Shown piece after piece: positions 18,050 to 27,074 of a DNA stretch of 64,000 nt. The stretch comes from Nocardioides cavernaquae (GTDB lineage: Bacteria; Actinomycetota; Actinomycetes; Propionibacteriales; Nocardioidaceae). The notes beneath the pieces are model-generated. The model saw nothing but the letters and a program-made list of their open reading frames with translations, was not told the DNA's origin and ran no database searches. The translations under genes were made by a program, and so were the position numbers. The stretch lies in NCBI RefSeq assembly GCF_003600895.1, contig NZ_QYRP01000002.1, forward strand, positions 3,162,001 through 3,226,000, written 5' to 3'. How positions within the stretch are numbered: the first letter of the stretch is position 1; the number at the start of each line of letters is the position of its first letter.

Positions 18050-19872
18050 GGCGCCACATCGGCCGCGGAATCTGGCTGGCCATAGTCGTCGCAATGCTCG
18101 TCGTGCCGAGCTGGTTCTCCACCGCTGGCGCGATCCCGGGCATCGACGACTGCAAGGACGCCCCGACCCCCGACGTACCCGGGCAGGGCATCGCCGGCTT
18201 CTTCAGCAACACCCCCGACAAGGTCCCCGCATCGGCGGATCCCTTTGCAGCGGATGCGAAGACGACGATCTATGAGCAGTACGGATACGCCGGACTGCGT
18301 TGGAGCACGTACGACCTCGGCTGCGGTCCCGACACGATGCGCAACCCGGATGCCGTCATCGGCACCGCGTTCGCCAACTGGATCATCCAGCCTGCCCTGG
18401 CGCTGACCGCACTCACGGGGTCGGTCACCGAAGTCGCCTTCAACCCGACCTTCCTCAACGTCTTCGACCCGGTCATCACCCGGGTATCGACCGCCCTGCA
18501 CGAGAACCTCTTCGCAACCTGGATCCCGGCGGTCCTGGCACTGCTCGGCATTCTGTTGATCTGGCGAGCCAACCGGGCCTCACTGGCTACCTCAGCGGCC
18601 GCCGTCGGGTGGGCCCTGATCGTCGTCATCATGGCCACTGCCTTGTTCCGCTGGCCCATCGCCGCCGGCCACGCCGCCGACCTCACCGTGACCCGAACCC
18701 TCGGCACAGTCGTGGAGAAGCTCGATGGACACGACGAACAGGTGGACCCCGGCACAGCGGTCGCCTCCAACGTCGTCGACTCAATCTTCTACGAAGCCTG
18801 GCTCGCCGGCACGCTCGGATCAGCCGACTCGAAGACCGCAAAGGAGTACGGACCCGACCTGTTCCAGGCACAGGCCCTCACCTGGGCAGAAGCCCGCACG
18901 CTCGAGCAGAATCCCGACGCCGGCCGCCAACTCCTGGAGTCCAAGCAGGACACCTGGAAGGACATCGCCGACAAGATCAAGGACGAGGACCCCAATGCCT
19001 ACGAGTACCTGACGGGACAGCGCTCAGACACACGCGTTGGCTACGCCTTCCTCGTCACGCTGGCGACGTTCCTCTCGCTCCCGTTCCTGCTGATCTCGGC
19101 ACTCCTCCTGCTGGGCTGCTTCATGATCGTTCGGCTCGCTGTGATGCTCTTCCCGGCCTTCGCCACGCTCGGCGCCTTCCCACAGGGGCGCGGCCTGATC
19201 ACAGGACTCGGCAGGACAGTCGCCGCGGCAATCGTGAACTCGATCGTCTTCGGCATCGGTGCAGGCATCACCGTCTCCGTCCTGGGCATCCTCATGTCGC
19301 CGAGCGGTGCACCCGCCTGGCTCGGCCTGGTCCTCATGCCGCTATTCAGCTTCGTGATGTGGATGGCGCTCAAGCCATTCCGACGACTCACCAGCATGGT
19401 GAGCACCGACGATGACCACTTCCGGCGGGCCTCCGACAGCTTCAACAACGCAGGATCCGGAGTCGGCTCCCGCGCAAAGGACGCCCTGATCACAGCAGCG
19501 GCCGCATCCGTCGGAGCTGGCGCCGCAGTCTTCGCCACCAAGAAGGCGAACGAGGACGACTCCGAAAACGGCCCCGAAACCGATCGGGTCGAGGCACGAC
19601 CCACCCCGTCGTGGACAGCGACAGACAACGTCCGTGCCTTGCCGGCCGCTGCCGACGCGGATCCTGGCCCGACTCGTGCCGAGGGACGCCACCGCCCCGA
19701 GGAACACTTCACCTCACCGCCAGCGGACACGACCTACGCCGATGCCTACCGCCCGGATGCCGCTGGAGGCGACGTCCCGATGATGCCGGCCGAAGTGGAG
19801 TGGGATGGCGACGACGAGGTCTACGCGATCTACCGTCCGACCAACTCGTCGGAGGACGACGATGTGGCCTAG
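18046..19872 (+). CDS. VirB6/TrbL-like polytopic membrane protein (SCO6881-like)
   Basis: The 608-residue protein starts with a signal-like segment (residues 8-28) and has about six further hydrophobic helices between residues 110 and 450, including WIPAVLALLGILLIW, FLVTLATFLSLPFLLISALLLLGCF and AAIVNSIVFGIGAGITVSVLGIL. The last ~150 residues are hydrophilic and rich in D, E, P and A. Long polytopic proteins with a soluble tail directly after the VirB4 gene form the inner-membrane channel of actinobacterial conjugation systems. The start overlaps the ATPase stop (ATGA). Confidence 0.75.
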   Translation: MRRHIGRGIWLAIVVAMLVVPSWFSTAGAIPGIDDCKDAPTPDVPGQGIAGFFSNTPDKVPASADPFAADAKTTIYEQYGYAGLRWSTYDLGCGPDTMRNPDAVIGTAFANWIIQPALALTALTGSVTEVAFNPTFLNVFDPVITRVSTALHENLFATWIPAVLALLGILLIWRANRASLATSAAAVGWALIVVIMATALFRWPIAAGHAADLTVTRTLGTVVEKLDGHDEQVDPGTAVASNVVDSIFYEAWLAGTLGSADSKTAKEYGPDLFQAQALTWAEARTLEQNPDAGRQLLESKQDTWKDIADKIKDEDPNAYEYLTGQRSDTRVGYAFLVTLATFLSLPFLLISALLLLGCFMIVRLAVMLFPAFATLGAFPQGRGLITGLGRTVAAAIVNSIVFGIGAGITVSVLGILMSPSGAPAWLGLVLMPLFSFVMWMALKPFRRLTSMVSTDDDHFRRASDSFNNAGSGVGSRAKDALITAAAASVGAGAAVFATKKANEDDSENGPETDRVEARPTPSWTATDNVRALPAAADADPGPTRAEGRHRPEEHFTSPPADTTYADAYRPDAAGGDVPMMPAEVEWDGDDEVYAIYRPTNSSEDDDVA

Positions 19873-20383
19873 TCCCCTCGCGTGGGCGCTCCACAGCCCG
19901 GGACGGTTCGCAGCGGTGATCGCCGGATGCCTTGGGCTGCTGGTCGCGATCGCGGCATTGGGCCTCCGGGACGCAGGCGCTCGCCCCGAACGGTCCCACG
20001 AGCAACAGCGTCCTGCCGCACAGGCCCATGCCGCTCCGACTGCCTCGCCGCACACAACCGACCACGCGGACGAGGAGGGCGAATCGATCCGCCCAGCCGC
20101 GCGCCGTACGGTCGAGCGATTCCTCGAGCACTACCTGGCGCCGACTTCGCGTGAGGAACTCGATCAGCTCAGGCCGCTGTGCACGCCGGAACTCTGGGCC
20201 GGCCTGAATGTCGCCGACCCTTCCAACATGCCACCGGGCCCGGTCCAACGCATCGTGAAGGTCGCCGATGGAGCCTTCGCGGCCAGCTTCACTGTCTCGC
20301 TACTTAACGGGTCGCTCGCCGTCGACGTTGTTGCTGCGCCCGACGGTCTACGCGTCGCGTCGGTCGAACCGGAGAAGCCATGA
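19862..20383 (+). CDS. Single-pass membrane protein, VirB8/TcpC-like in layout
   Basis: The ATG at 19862 has GGAGGA just upstream and gives 173 residues, overlapping the previous stop. One membrane helix (residues 14-36, FAAVIAGCLGLLVAIAAL) is followed by a linker and a globular domain from about residue 75 (RTVERFLEHYLAP, then PLCTPELWAGLNV). One short membrane helix plus an NTF2-like extracytoplasmic domain is the plan of VirB8/TcpC proteins. I cannot confirm the fold by eye. Confidence 0.6.
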   Translation: MWPSPLAWALHSPGRFAAVIAGCLGLLVAIAALGLRDAGARPERSHEQQRPAAQAHAAPTASPHTTDHADEEGESIRPAARRTVERFLEHYLAPTSREELDQLRPLCTPELWAGLNVADPSNMPPGPVQRIVKVADGAFAASFTVSLLNGSLAVDVVAAPDGLRVASVEPEKP

Positions 20384-21375
20384 GGCTGCTGGCTGTCGTC
20401 GGGGGCTCGGGCATGCTCGGGGCCGTCTCTGCAGCCATGCTCCTGCCGCTGGCCATGATGGGGACCATGGGCACCAGCGAGGTCGCCCTTACCCCCGTTT
20501 CGAGCTGCACGATCGGCACAAGCGAACTCACCGTCGACGAGCTCGATGACGAGCAGCGGAAGAACGCCGCGATCATCCTTGGGGTCGCCGTTCAACTGAA
20601 AGTGCCTCCGAAGGGGCAAGCGATTGCGATCGCGACGGCCATGCAGGAGTCCGGGATGCGCAACCTGGACTACGGCGACCGCGACTCGCTCGGGCTCTTT
20701 CAACAACGCCCGTCGACCGGCTGGGGCACGGCGGCTCAGGTCACGACGCCCGAGTACGCCGCCAAGGCCTTCTTCGGCGGCCCTAGCTCCCCCACCGGCA
20801 ACAGCGGCCTGCTCGACATTCCACACTGGCAAGACCTCGACCTGACGATCGCTGCCCAGTCGGTGCAGCGCTCCGCCTTCCCCACGGCGTACGCCAAGTG
20901 GGAACGGCTTGCGAACGACGTGGTCAGCAAGATGGCCGGGGCAGACATCGACTGCGAGCCACTCGCCACAGGTTCGTGGACGTTGCCCGTTGCGAGCTAC
21001 ACGCTGACGTCAGGGTTCGGTTCGCGCGTGCATCCCATCACCGGCGAAGTCCGCGTCCACACCGGCATCGACATGGCCGCACCGACGGGCACCCCCGTGC
21101 GTGCTGTCACAGACGGCGTGGTCGAGGTAGCGGGCCCCAGCAGCGGCTACGGAAACCTGATCACGATCAGGCACGCCAGCGGAATCGAGACCTACTACGG
21201 CCATCTGTCGCGCATCGATGTCCGCCCGGGCGACACCGTCTCTGCGGGCGAGCTGATCGGCGCAGTCGGGAGCACGGGCAACTCGACCGGGCCCCACCTT
21301 CACCTCGAGGTCCGTCACAACGGCACCCCAACCGACCCTGAACCGTTCCTCCGCGAGAAGGGACTCAGCCCATGA
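20380..21375 (+). CDS. Cell-wall hydrolase: lysozyme-like domain plus M23 peptidase (VirB1-like)
   Basis: The 331-residue protein has a hydrophobic N-terminal segment (residues 3-30). A lytic-transglycosylase-like region follows at 58-170 (AIATAMQESGMRNLD with a probable catalytic Glu; DSLGLFQQRPS). The LytM/M23 domain covers about 200-325, with zinc ligands in HTGIDMAAP and GPHLHLEV. Such two-domain enzymes open the peptidoglycan for the conjugation channel. It starts by ATGA overlap with the gene before. Confidence 0.85.
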   Translation: MRLLAVVGGSGMLGAVSAAMLLPLAMMGTMGTSEVALTPVSSCTIGTSELTVDELDDEQRKNAAIILGVAVQLKVPPKGQAIAIATAMQESGMRNLDYGDRDSLGLFQQRPSTGWGTAAQVTTPEYAAKAFFGGPSSPTGNSGLLDIPHWQDLDLTIAAQSVQRSAFPTAYAKWERLANDVVSKMAGADIDCEPLATGSWTLPVASYTLTSGFGSRVHPITGEVRVHTGIDMAAPTGTPVRAVTDGVVEVAGPSSGYGNLITIRHASGIETYYGHLSRIDVRPGDTVSAGELIGAVGSTGNSTGPHLHLEVRHNGTPTDPEPFLREKGLSP

Positions 21376-21647
21376 ACACGAGCGCCTCCTACCCATGGTT
21401 CGGCCAACCCCCGACCCGCGAACCACTCCCCTCCGCCCGGGTGCCTGCACTGCGCGGCAAGCGACTGATCCTGTCGACGCCCGAGGGCTTCGTCTACGAC
21501 ATGCGCGCTGCGACCGACCGGTACGTCGACGACGCCAATCGCGACGTCATCGACGTGGTGACCGAGGAGGACTGGTACCGCTGGATGCTCATCGGCTCCG
21601 AACCAAGGCGGGCGCCCTGGGCGGCGCATCTCGTGTGGGTGGAATGA
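21372..21647 (+). CDS. Small hypothetical protein in the conjugation operon
   Basis: The 91-residue protein (MNTSASYPWFGQPP, then FVYDMRAATDRYVDDAN and EDWYRWMLIGS) overlaps the hydrolase stop and the next start by four bases each. It is soluble, acidic and has no recognised domain. Its position inside a tightly overlapping operon supports real expression. Confidence 0.65.
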   Translation: MNTSASYPWFGQPPTREPLPSARVPALRGKRLILSTPEGFVYDMRAATDRYVDDANRDVIDVVTEEDWYRWMLIGSEPRRAPWAAHLVWVE

Positions 21648-22213
21648 CCCTTCGGCTCTTCCAGCACAATGAAGTCATGTGGACGCCAGAGGATGCCAAG
21701 GCGCTCGCGGGCACCTACCTCGGGCAGGACTCGGACCGCTGGCAGCACGTGCGAGCCGTCGCTTCCGTGGCGCATGAACTCGTCGCCGCGGGCGCGCCAC
21801 TCGACCTCGAGATGGCAGCGTGGCTTCACGACATCGGATACGCCGACCCGCTGGCCCGGACGGGCATGCACGCTCTCGACGGAGCCCGATTCCTCGAACT
21901 TGTCGAGGCACCGCCCATCGTCGTCGGTCTGGTGGCATTCCACACCGGCGCAGAGTTCGAAGCCGATGAGCGGGGGCTCCTTGGAAAGCTGCTGGAGTTC
22001 GAGCGTCCAGTCCAGCCACTGCTGGACCAGCTGATCCTTGCCGACATGCTTTCGGGGCCCCGCGGCGAGCGCGTCTCAGTGAGCCGGCGCCTTGGCGACA
22101 TCTTCGCCCGCTACGGACCAGAGCACCCGGTCCACCGGGCCGTCTCGCTCTCAGGCCCGTACCTCAGGCTCGCCAGCGAACGAGCCTCCGCTGCGGCCGG
22201 TTACCCGATATAG
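21644..22213 (+). CDS. HD-domain phosphohydrolase
   Basis: The start at 21644 (MTLRLFQHNE) overlaps the previous stop as ATGA and gives 189 residues; the ATG at 21677 is an alternative. HVRAVASVAHEL, then WLHDIGYAD (the HD pair) and VVGLVAFHTGAEFE are the metal-binding motifs of HD hydrolases. Substrates in this family are nucleotides or cyclic nucleotides. Being last in the conjugation operon, it may serve cargo rather than transfer. It converges with the NUDIX gene, and the two 3' ends overlap by 13 bases. Confidence 0.75.
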   Translation: MTLRLFQHNEVMWTPEDAKALAGTYLGQDSDRWQHVRAVASVAHELVAAGAPLDLEMAAWLHDIGYADPLARTGMHALDGARFLELVEAPPIVVGLVAFHTGAEFEADERGLLGKLLEFERPVQPLLDQLILADMLSGPRGERVSVSRRLGDIFARYGPEHPVHRAVSLSGPYLRLASERASAAAGYPI

Positions 22214-22671
22214 GGCTGCGGACCTGGGTTGATCGCGTGCTCGATGCGCAGCCGCATCGAGGGGTGAATGGTCAGCGCCTTGAGATCGTCTGGCGAGACC
22301 CACTCAACGCGGTCACTCTCGGAGCTCGTCTGCGCTTCGCCTCCGAGGAGGCGAGCCAAGAACGCGATCGAGAACTGCTGGCGCACCTCGCCGTCGTCGT
22401 ACGCCATGACGTGCCGCGGGTTCGTGTAGGTGCCCGTGATTGTCACGACTTCGACGTCGTACCCGGTCTCTTCCTTGACCTCGCGCACGACCGCATCCGC
22501 GATCGACTCGCCGATCTCGTGGCCACCGCCAGGCAGCGCCCACTTGTCGTTGTCGGTCTTGTGAATCATCAGCACCCGACCATCGCCGTCACGAACAACT
22601 GCGACCACCGAGGGCACAACGCTGTTCGCCTTCGGAGCGTTGGGGTCGTCGATGTAATCCACCCGAGCCAT
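22201..22671 (-). CDS. NUDIX hydrolase
   Basis: The 156-residue protein carries a full Nudix box at about residues 47-69: GGGHEIGESIADAVVREVKE followed by ETGYD (Gx5Ex7REUxEExGU). The preceding strands (VAVVRDGDGRVLMIHKTDNDKWALPGG) match the family core. These enzymes cleave nucleoside-diphosphate derivatives. It is separated by about 50 bases from the Rad50-like ATPase operon on the same strand and could be read through from it. The substrate is unknown. Confidence 0.85.
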   Translation of the reverse strand: MARVDYIDDPNAPKANSVVPSVVAVVRDGDGRVLMIHKTDNDKWALPGGGHEIGESIADAVVREVKEETGYDVEVVTITGTYTNPRHVMAYDDGEVRQQFSIAFLARLLGGEAQTSSESDRVEWVSPDDLKALTIHPSMRLRIEHAINPGPQPYIG

Positions 22672-22722
22672 GCCCGTCAGCCTAACGTGGCCCTGCCTGG
22701 CACTAGGTCGTCTACCCGCGGA

Positions 22723-24918
22723 TCAGGCTGTGAGAACCCGAGGTGCCTCGTCGACCGGAGTGAACGCACTGGTCTCGATCTCGGGCCCGCCCCTGCTCCA
22801 ACCCGTAAATTTGTGAACGAGGAGAGTCTCTCCCGGCCGAACTCCCGAGAGCTTTCGCGCGAGGAGATCTGCAAAGCGGGCCTCGTGCGTCGCGAGAATC
22901 ACCTGACGATCTCGGCGGAGGTGTCTTGCGAGATCTGCAAATCCCAGCACGTTCACGTCATCCATGGCCTGTAGCGGGTCATCCAACATTACGAACGGAA
23001 GGCTGCCATTTCCGGCGGCCCAGCCGAGCGCTAGAAACGCAGACAGGACGACAATGTTCGCCTGAGCCGACGAGAAGATCAGCATCGGGTTGACGCTGAT
23101 GTCGCGCTCAGAATCCAGCACCGTGGCCGACGCTGTTGGCCTCGATCTAAACGACTCCACGTTGAAACTAAGGTGCGTGAATGCCGGGTGCGGGTCGAGC
23201 CTGGAGTAGACGTCGTTCATCAACGGCTCCAGTGTTTGGAAGCGCTTACGGAAGATCGAGGAATTCGCGGACATCGTGCTGTCTGCCAATGACGAAGACG
23301 CTGTCGCGTGCTTCCGGTCTCGTTCGACCACCGTAGCCATTCGCTCGATTTCACTGTTCAGCAGAGCGACAGTCTCTCGCTGCCTCGGAAGCGCATTCTG
23401 ACGCTCGATCGCAAGGCGGGTGGCTGCTTGCTGCTGCGACAGGATCTGGAGCGCCGCCTCTACAGCACTCGCGCCAGCGTCCAGAGCAGCCAGATAGTCG
23501 CCGACTTCTTCGCGCATGGCTTGAAACCCATCGGCGGTGTCCGCGTGCAAACCTGGATGCGGACGAGACACGTTGAAGCCGGATATCGATGGAGTCGTCA
23601 GTTCGTCAAGGAGCCGGCGATACTCCGCAACCTCTTGCTGCCACGCCGATCGCTGTGCTTCACGATCCTCCTGTGCGACTTCGGCCGATTCCACGTCCGC
23701 CACTCGATCCACAGCAGCGCGATGTCGCACCTGCGCTGCGCGAAGGATGTCGTTGGCAACAGCTAGCGCTTCGCCGTCGTGCGAACGCTTGGTCAGAGAA
23801 TCTCGCACCGCGACTGGATCGATTTCACTCAAGCAAACAGGGCATTGAGCGGACGCGTGTGCGTCCGGCAGCAACGGAAGAGCGGCAGCACTTAACCGCG
23901 CCAGACTGTCGCCTTCGCTCGCAGCGCGCGCTTGCGCTTGTTGTGCTGATGCCAGTGCCTGTACCGCATCAGCCAGTTCCCTGTCTGCGGCGCTGCGCCC
24001 CGCGGCGAGGTCGCCGACGGAGGCTTCCTGACCGTCAGGAAGCCTCGAAGGCCACGAGAGCAACCGCTGCTTCAAGGTCGAGATCTCGCGACGACGACGC
24101 CCGATATCAAGAGACAGCTCTGGTAGTCCGTCGAGATCTGGCTGTACGACTTCGAATCTCCATGCGTTGTGAGGAAGCAGGGCTTGCTGGATCGCAGCAC
24201 GGATGTCTGCAGGCGGCGCAACGCGCGTTACCTGAAGTTCGGATGTCTCGAGCTGTTCGACCGCGCTCTCGTATTTGCGAACCGCCTCCTCATAGGAGCG
24301 CTCACTGCCAGCAAGGCGAGCTCGCGCGGCAGTCTTTCTTTCGCGAACAAATTGCTCAAACTGCTCAAGCGCTTCGAGCCCAAGCAACCTCATCAGCTGT
24401 CGATACCGCTCGTCGGGCTTCGTCTTCAGGATCTGCCTGAGGTCGTCCTGCTGCAGAAGTCCGCTGGTGTGGAGCACCTCGGCAAGCGGCAGAGCTCCGG
24501 GAGCTAGGTGCGATCGCATCCTGTCCTCGGCCACCGGTCCGCTCACACGACCATTGGAGTCCTCAACCTCAAGGAGTGACGAACGAAGGTCGCCCCGCCG
24601 GGTGACTCGAATGAGCTCAGTCCTGGTTCGGAATGTGGCGCTAACATGCGCTTGCGTGACATCGGAGAAAGCGTTTCGTAGGTACTGATCAGTCCTGCGA
24701 AGGCCAAAGGGCGCCAGCCGCGGAATGTCTGCGGTGAGAAGCCACTGGACAGCATCGAAGACGCTTGTCTTTCCGCTTCCATTAGGGCCATGAAGGAGCA
24801 CTGCCGATGCGTCAAAATCGAGTTCTACCCGACGGTTGAAACCCCGGAATCCTTCGATCGCAAGCGTGACGAGTCGACTGTCCGTGGTTGATACAGCGCC
24901 GTCGACCTCCGCGTTCAT
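22723..24918 (-). CDS. Rad50/SbcC-like SMC ATPase of a SIR2 defence-like operon (LmuB-like)
   Basis: The 731-residue protein has an N-terminal ATPase lobe starting LAIEGFRGFNRRVELDF with Walker A HGPNGSGKTS near residue 44. Coiled coils follow and lead to the zinc hook QCPVCLSEID near residue 357. The C-terminal lobe has a signature-like segment IFSSAQAN near 613 and Walker B LPFVMLDDPLQAMDD near 643. The SSAQ replaces the usual LSGGQ. Size, hook and operon order resemble LmuB/DdmC of Lamassu and the ATPase of ABC-3C systems, which sense foreign DNA ends or structures. It is the third gene of the operon, overlapping the second by four bases. Confidence 0.8.
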   Translation of the reverse strand: MNAEVDGAVSTTDSRLVTLAIEGFRGFNRRVELDFDASAVLLHGPNGSGKTSVFDAVQWLLTADIPRLAPFGLRRTDQYLRNAFSDVTQAHVSATFRTRTELIRVTRRGDLRSSLLEVEDSNGRVSGPVAEDRMRSHLAPGALPLAEVLHTSGLLQQDDLRQILKTKPDERYRQLMRLLGLEALEQFEQFVRERKTAARARLAGSERSYEEAVRKYESAVEQLETSELQVTRVAPPADIRAAIQQALLPHNAWRFEVVQPDLDGLPELSLDIGRRRREISTLKQRLLSWPSRLPDGQEASVGDLAAGRSAADRELADAVQALASAQQAQARAASEGDSLARLSAAALPLLPDAHASAQCPVCLSEIDPVAVRDSLTKRSHDGEALAVANDILRAAQVRHRAAVDRVADVESAEVAQEDREAQRSAWQQEVAEYRRLLDELTTPSISGFNVSRPHPGLHADTADGFQAMREEVGDYLAALDAGASAVEAALQILSQQQAATRLAIERQNALPRQRETVALLNSEIERMATVVERDRKHATASSSLADSTMSANSSIFRKRFQTLEPLMNDVYSRLDPHPAFTHLSFNVESFRSRPTASATVLDSERDISVNPMLIFSSAQANIVVLSAFLALGWAAGNGSLPFVMLDDPLQAMDDVNVLGFADLARHLRRDRQVILATHEARFADLLARKLSGVRPGETLLVHKFTGWSRGGPEIETSAFTPVDEAPRVLTA

Positions 24919-25514
24919 TCGTCGTCACCCATTTCGGTTCGGTCTCTCACACTGTTCTGATAGCTCGTTTCGCTGCTCGGGACGGCGACCTGGAAGTCGT
25001 CCACGGCAGCCTGAACCACCGCGACATCAAGCCCATCCACTACGAGAATTCTTCGCAGCTCGTCGAGTGGATCGAGGAGCGGCTTGTCGTGGGCGGTTGG
25101 GAGGGGCAGGAGCGGACGAAGAGACCGAGAAACACCCGCCCTGGTCGGAGCAACTCCGATTCTTACCAACCGTCGAGCAAACCGAAGGTTGTTCACGAGA
25201 TCCGCGATCGGTTCTGTCTCTTCGGTCGTGGCCTCCTGCGCACACAGGAACACTACGAACGCGTCCCACCGTTTGCGATTTGGCGGTCCCGCCACCAGCC
25301 TCTCGCTCAGTGAGCGACTTACTAGCGGCTCGATTTCGAGGAGGTGTTGCAAGGTGATCGGCGCGGCAATCACAGCGATGTTGTCGTCGTTCTCCACCAA
25401 GAGCACCTGCGCACCCTCGATGCCAGCCTTTTGAACTACGTAACCGGCACCGGACATGACGGATTCAGACAACTCAAGCAGTTCAAGGTCCGCAAGTTCG
25501 GCAGGGACGGTCAC
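24915..25514 (-). CDS. Middle component of the SIR2/Rad50-like operon (LmuC/ABC-3C MC-like by position)
   Basis: The 199-residue soluble protein (MTVPAELADLELLELSESVM) overlaps both neighbours by four bases, so the three genes are almost certainly translated together. It has an early alpha/beta part with VLLVENDDNIAVIAAPI and a later acidic helical part. No named domain was recognised. In Lamassu and ABC-3C loci a small variable protein links effector and ATPase. That role is inferred from gene order alone. Confidence 0.65.
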   Translation of the reverse strand: MTVPAELADLELLELSESVMSGAGYVVQKAGIEGAQVLLVENDDNIAVIAAPITLQHLLEIEPLVSRSLSERLVAGPPNRKRWDAFVVFLCAQEATTEETEPIADLVNNLRFARRLVRIGVAPTRAGVSRSLRPLLPLPTAHDKPLLDPLDELRRILVVDGLDVAVVQAAVDDFQVAVPSSETSYQNSVRDRTEMGDDE

Positions 25515-26965
25515 GACACCTCTCCTATGCTTCCCGCTCTTACATAGAGGATGTGGCCCGCGGCGGGGCCATCGATGAGGTGACTTGGTTCCGAACTGCC
25601 AATGAGGTCGAAAGCGAGGCCGTCCATTGTGCGCCTCGCGTCAGCAAGCACGTCGTCAAGGTTCGACATCCGACCCGCCTGGAGCTCCGCTGAACCAAGC
25701 GATCCGAGGTGTCCTCCCGCGACGACGAGAACCGGCGCATCGGTCGATAGGTCCCCCGACCTTCGAGCCATGGCGACGCGCCGCTCGGCTTCCTTCACAA
25801 CCGCCGGTCCGCGGGCACCGTGCCCAGACAAAAGCGGCATCACATCGAACCTCTCATCGTGCGCAGAATTTGTCAGCGGGCTGAAACCCATTACTTCGGA
25901 GCCCAACGCGGGGGCACCCCAAACCGCTCCCATCAAGCCGCTCAACGCGACCAGCACCTCGAGGGTCACCGCTGACGATGCGACACTCGTGCCGGGTGCG
26001 TATCCCCAGGAAATGCCCCTGAGCCACCGCAGAGCCTTCACACCGTCAACGGCATGGATGGCAGACAGAAGTTGTTGCACGCCCTGCTTCTGAGGATGCT
26101 CCGGCGGAAACCCGTCAACGGTTTCGGCTAGGGACTGGCAGACCGTCAGGACATACGCACGCAGGAGGGCGTCGCAGAACTCCTCGGCTGGGCTAGCCAC
26201 TCTTTGTTCGAGCGGAAGATCACCGAGCAGGACCTTCCAGTCCAACGGAGGCTCGGCCACCTCCCAATCCGCGAGTGCCGGGTCGACAAGGTAAAGGTGT
26301 TCGTTGCCGACCGCGCCGACAACCGTTTCGAGAGAGGCCTGAACATAATCGGCGACGCTCCCGATTCCGATAAAAACGAAGTGGTTCTGGCTCAGGTTCG
26401 CTCGCACGATCGCGTCGGCCCAAAAGCCGACACCTTCAAGATCGGCGCTCGTCACCAGCATTGTCTGTGGGAGCGTCGCGCATCCGTGGACCTTCATTAG
26501 TGCGCTGCTAGAGCCGTGCAGGAGTTCAGTCGGAGTCCTGACGACCATCGGGATCTCGGGCTGCGCAGCGCGTTCAATGCAATTGTCATAGTTCATCTCG
26601 AGCACCGTGGCGACGCCCTCGCACAGCAGAAGGGCGACAACTTCGTGGGCGTAGTTGAACGAGGCGCCTGTCATGTCGGCGACCCCGAGCACGGTCTGCC
26701 GCAGCAGTTGGCTGCCTGCAGGGTGAGCCGCAACTGCGTTTGCAACGCATAGGAGATCCCACTCATCTACATCCCCCAGGTCCATAAGGGGGGATAGCTT
26801 TCGCCAGATCAGATTTGCCAAGCTCTTTGCCCCGGGGAGCGAAGTCGGGTCTGCGGCTGAGATGCCCGCGCCGGCGTAGATGGTGAGCTGGTTGCTAGTC
26901 GCCAGACCCGCGAGCCTGACCGCGAGCGAGCCTGGCGGCGTCGAAAGTGGCTGCGGCTGATACAC
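25511..26965 (-). CDS. SIR2-domain effector of the Rad50-like operon
   Basis: The product has 484 residues with a GTG start (MYQPQPLSTPPG). Residues 25-260 form a SIR2-like domain: YAGAGISAAD near 30 (NAD-binding GAGxS), EMNYDNCIE near 122 (the TxNxD-type motif) and KVHGCA near 157 (catalytic His-Gly). The second half contains no motif I recognise, except a hydrophobic LVVAGGHLGSLG near 410. Bacterial SIR2-like effectors of this kind degrade NAD+ and stop phage growth by arresting the cell. It is the first gene of the operon, the position of the effector in ddmABC-type Lamassu loci. Confidence 0.8.
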   Translation of the reverse strand: MYQPQPLSTPPGSLAVRLAGLATSNQLTIYAGAGISAADPTSLPGAKSLANLIWRKLSPLMDLGDVDEWDLLCVANAVAAHPAGSQLLRQTVLGVADMTGASFNYAHEVVALLLCEGVATVLEMNYDNCIERAAQPEIPMVVRTPTELLHGSSSALMKVHGCATLPQTMLVTSADLEGVGFWADAIVRANLSQNHFVFIGIGSVADYVQASLETVVGAVGNEHLYLVDPALADWEVAEPPLDWKVLLGDLPLEQRVASPAEEFCDALLRAYVLTVCQSLAETVDGFPPEHPQKQGVQQLLSAIHAVDGVKALRWLRGISWGYAPGTSVASSAVTLEVLVALSGLMGAVWGAPALGSEVMGFSPLTNSAHDERFDVMPLLSGHGARGPAVVKEAERRVAMARRSGDLSTDAPVLVVAGGHLGSLGSAELQAGRMSNLDDVLADARRTMDGLAFDLIGSSEPSHLIDGPAAGHILYVRAGSIGEVS

Positions 26966-27074
26966 GGCGTGAGCCTACGCAGTGCGCTGGTTGCGCGTCA
27001 GGGAACCCTGGAATCGAGGTTTGGAAAGCCGGACTACCGCCCAACCACGTGCCCCGCGTCCGATCCTTGTCGCG

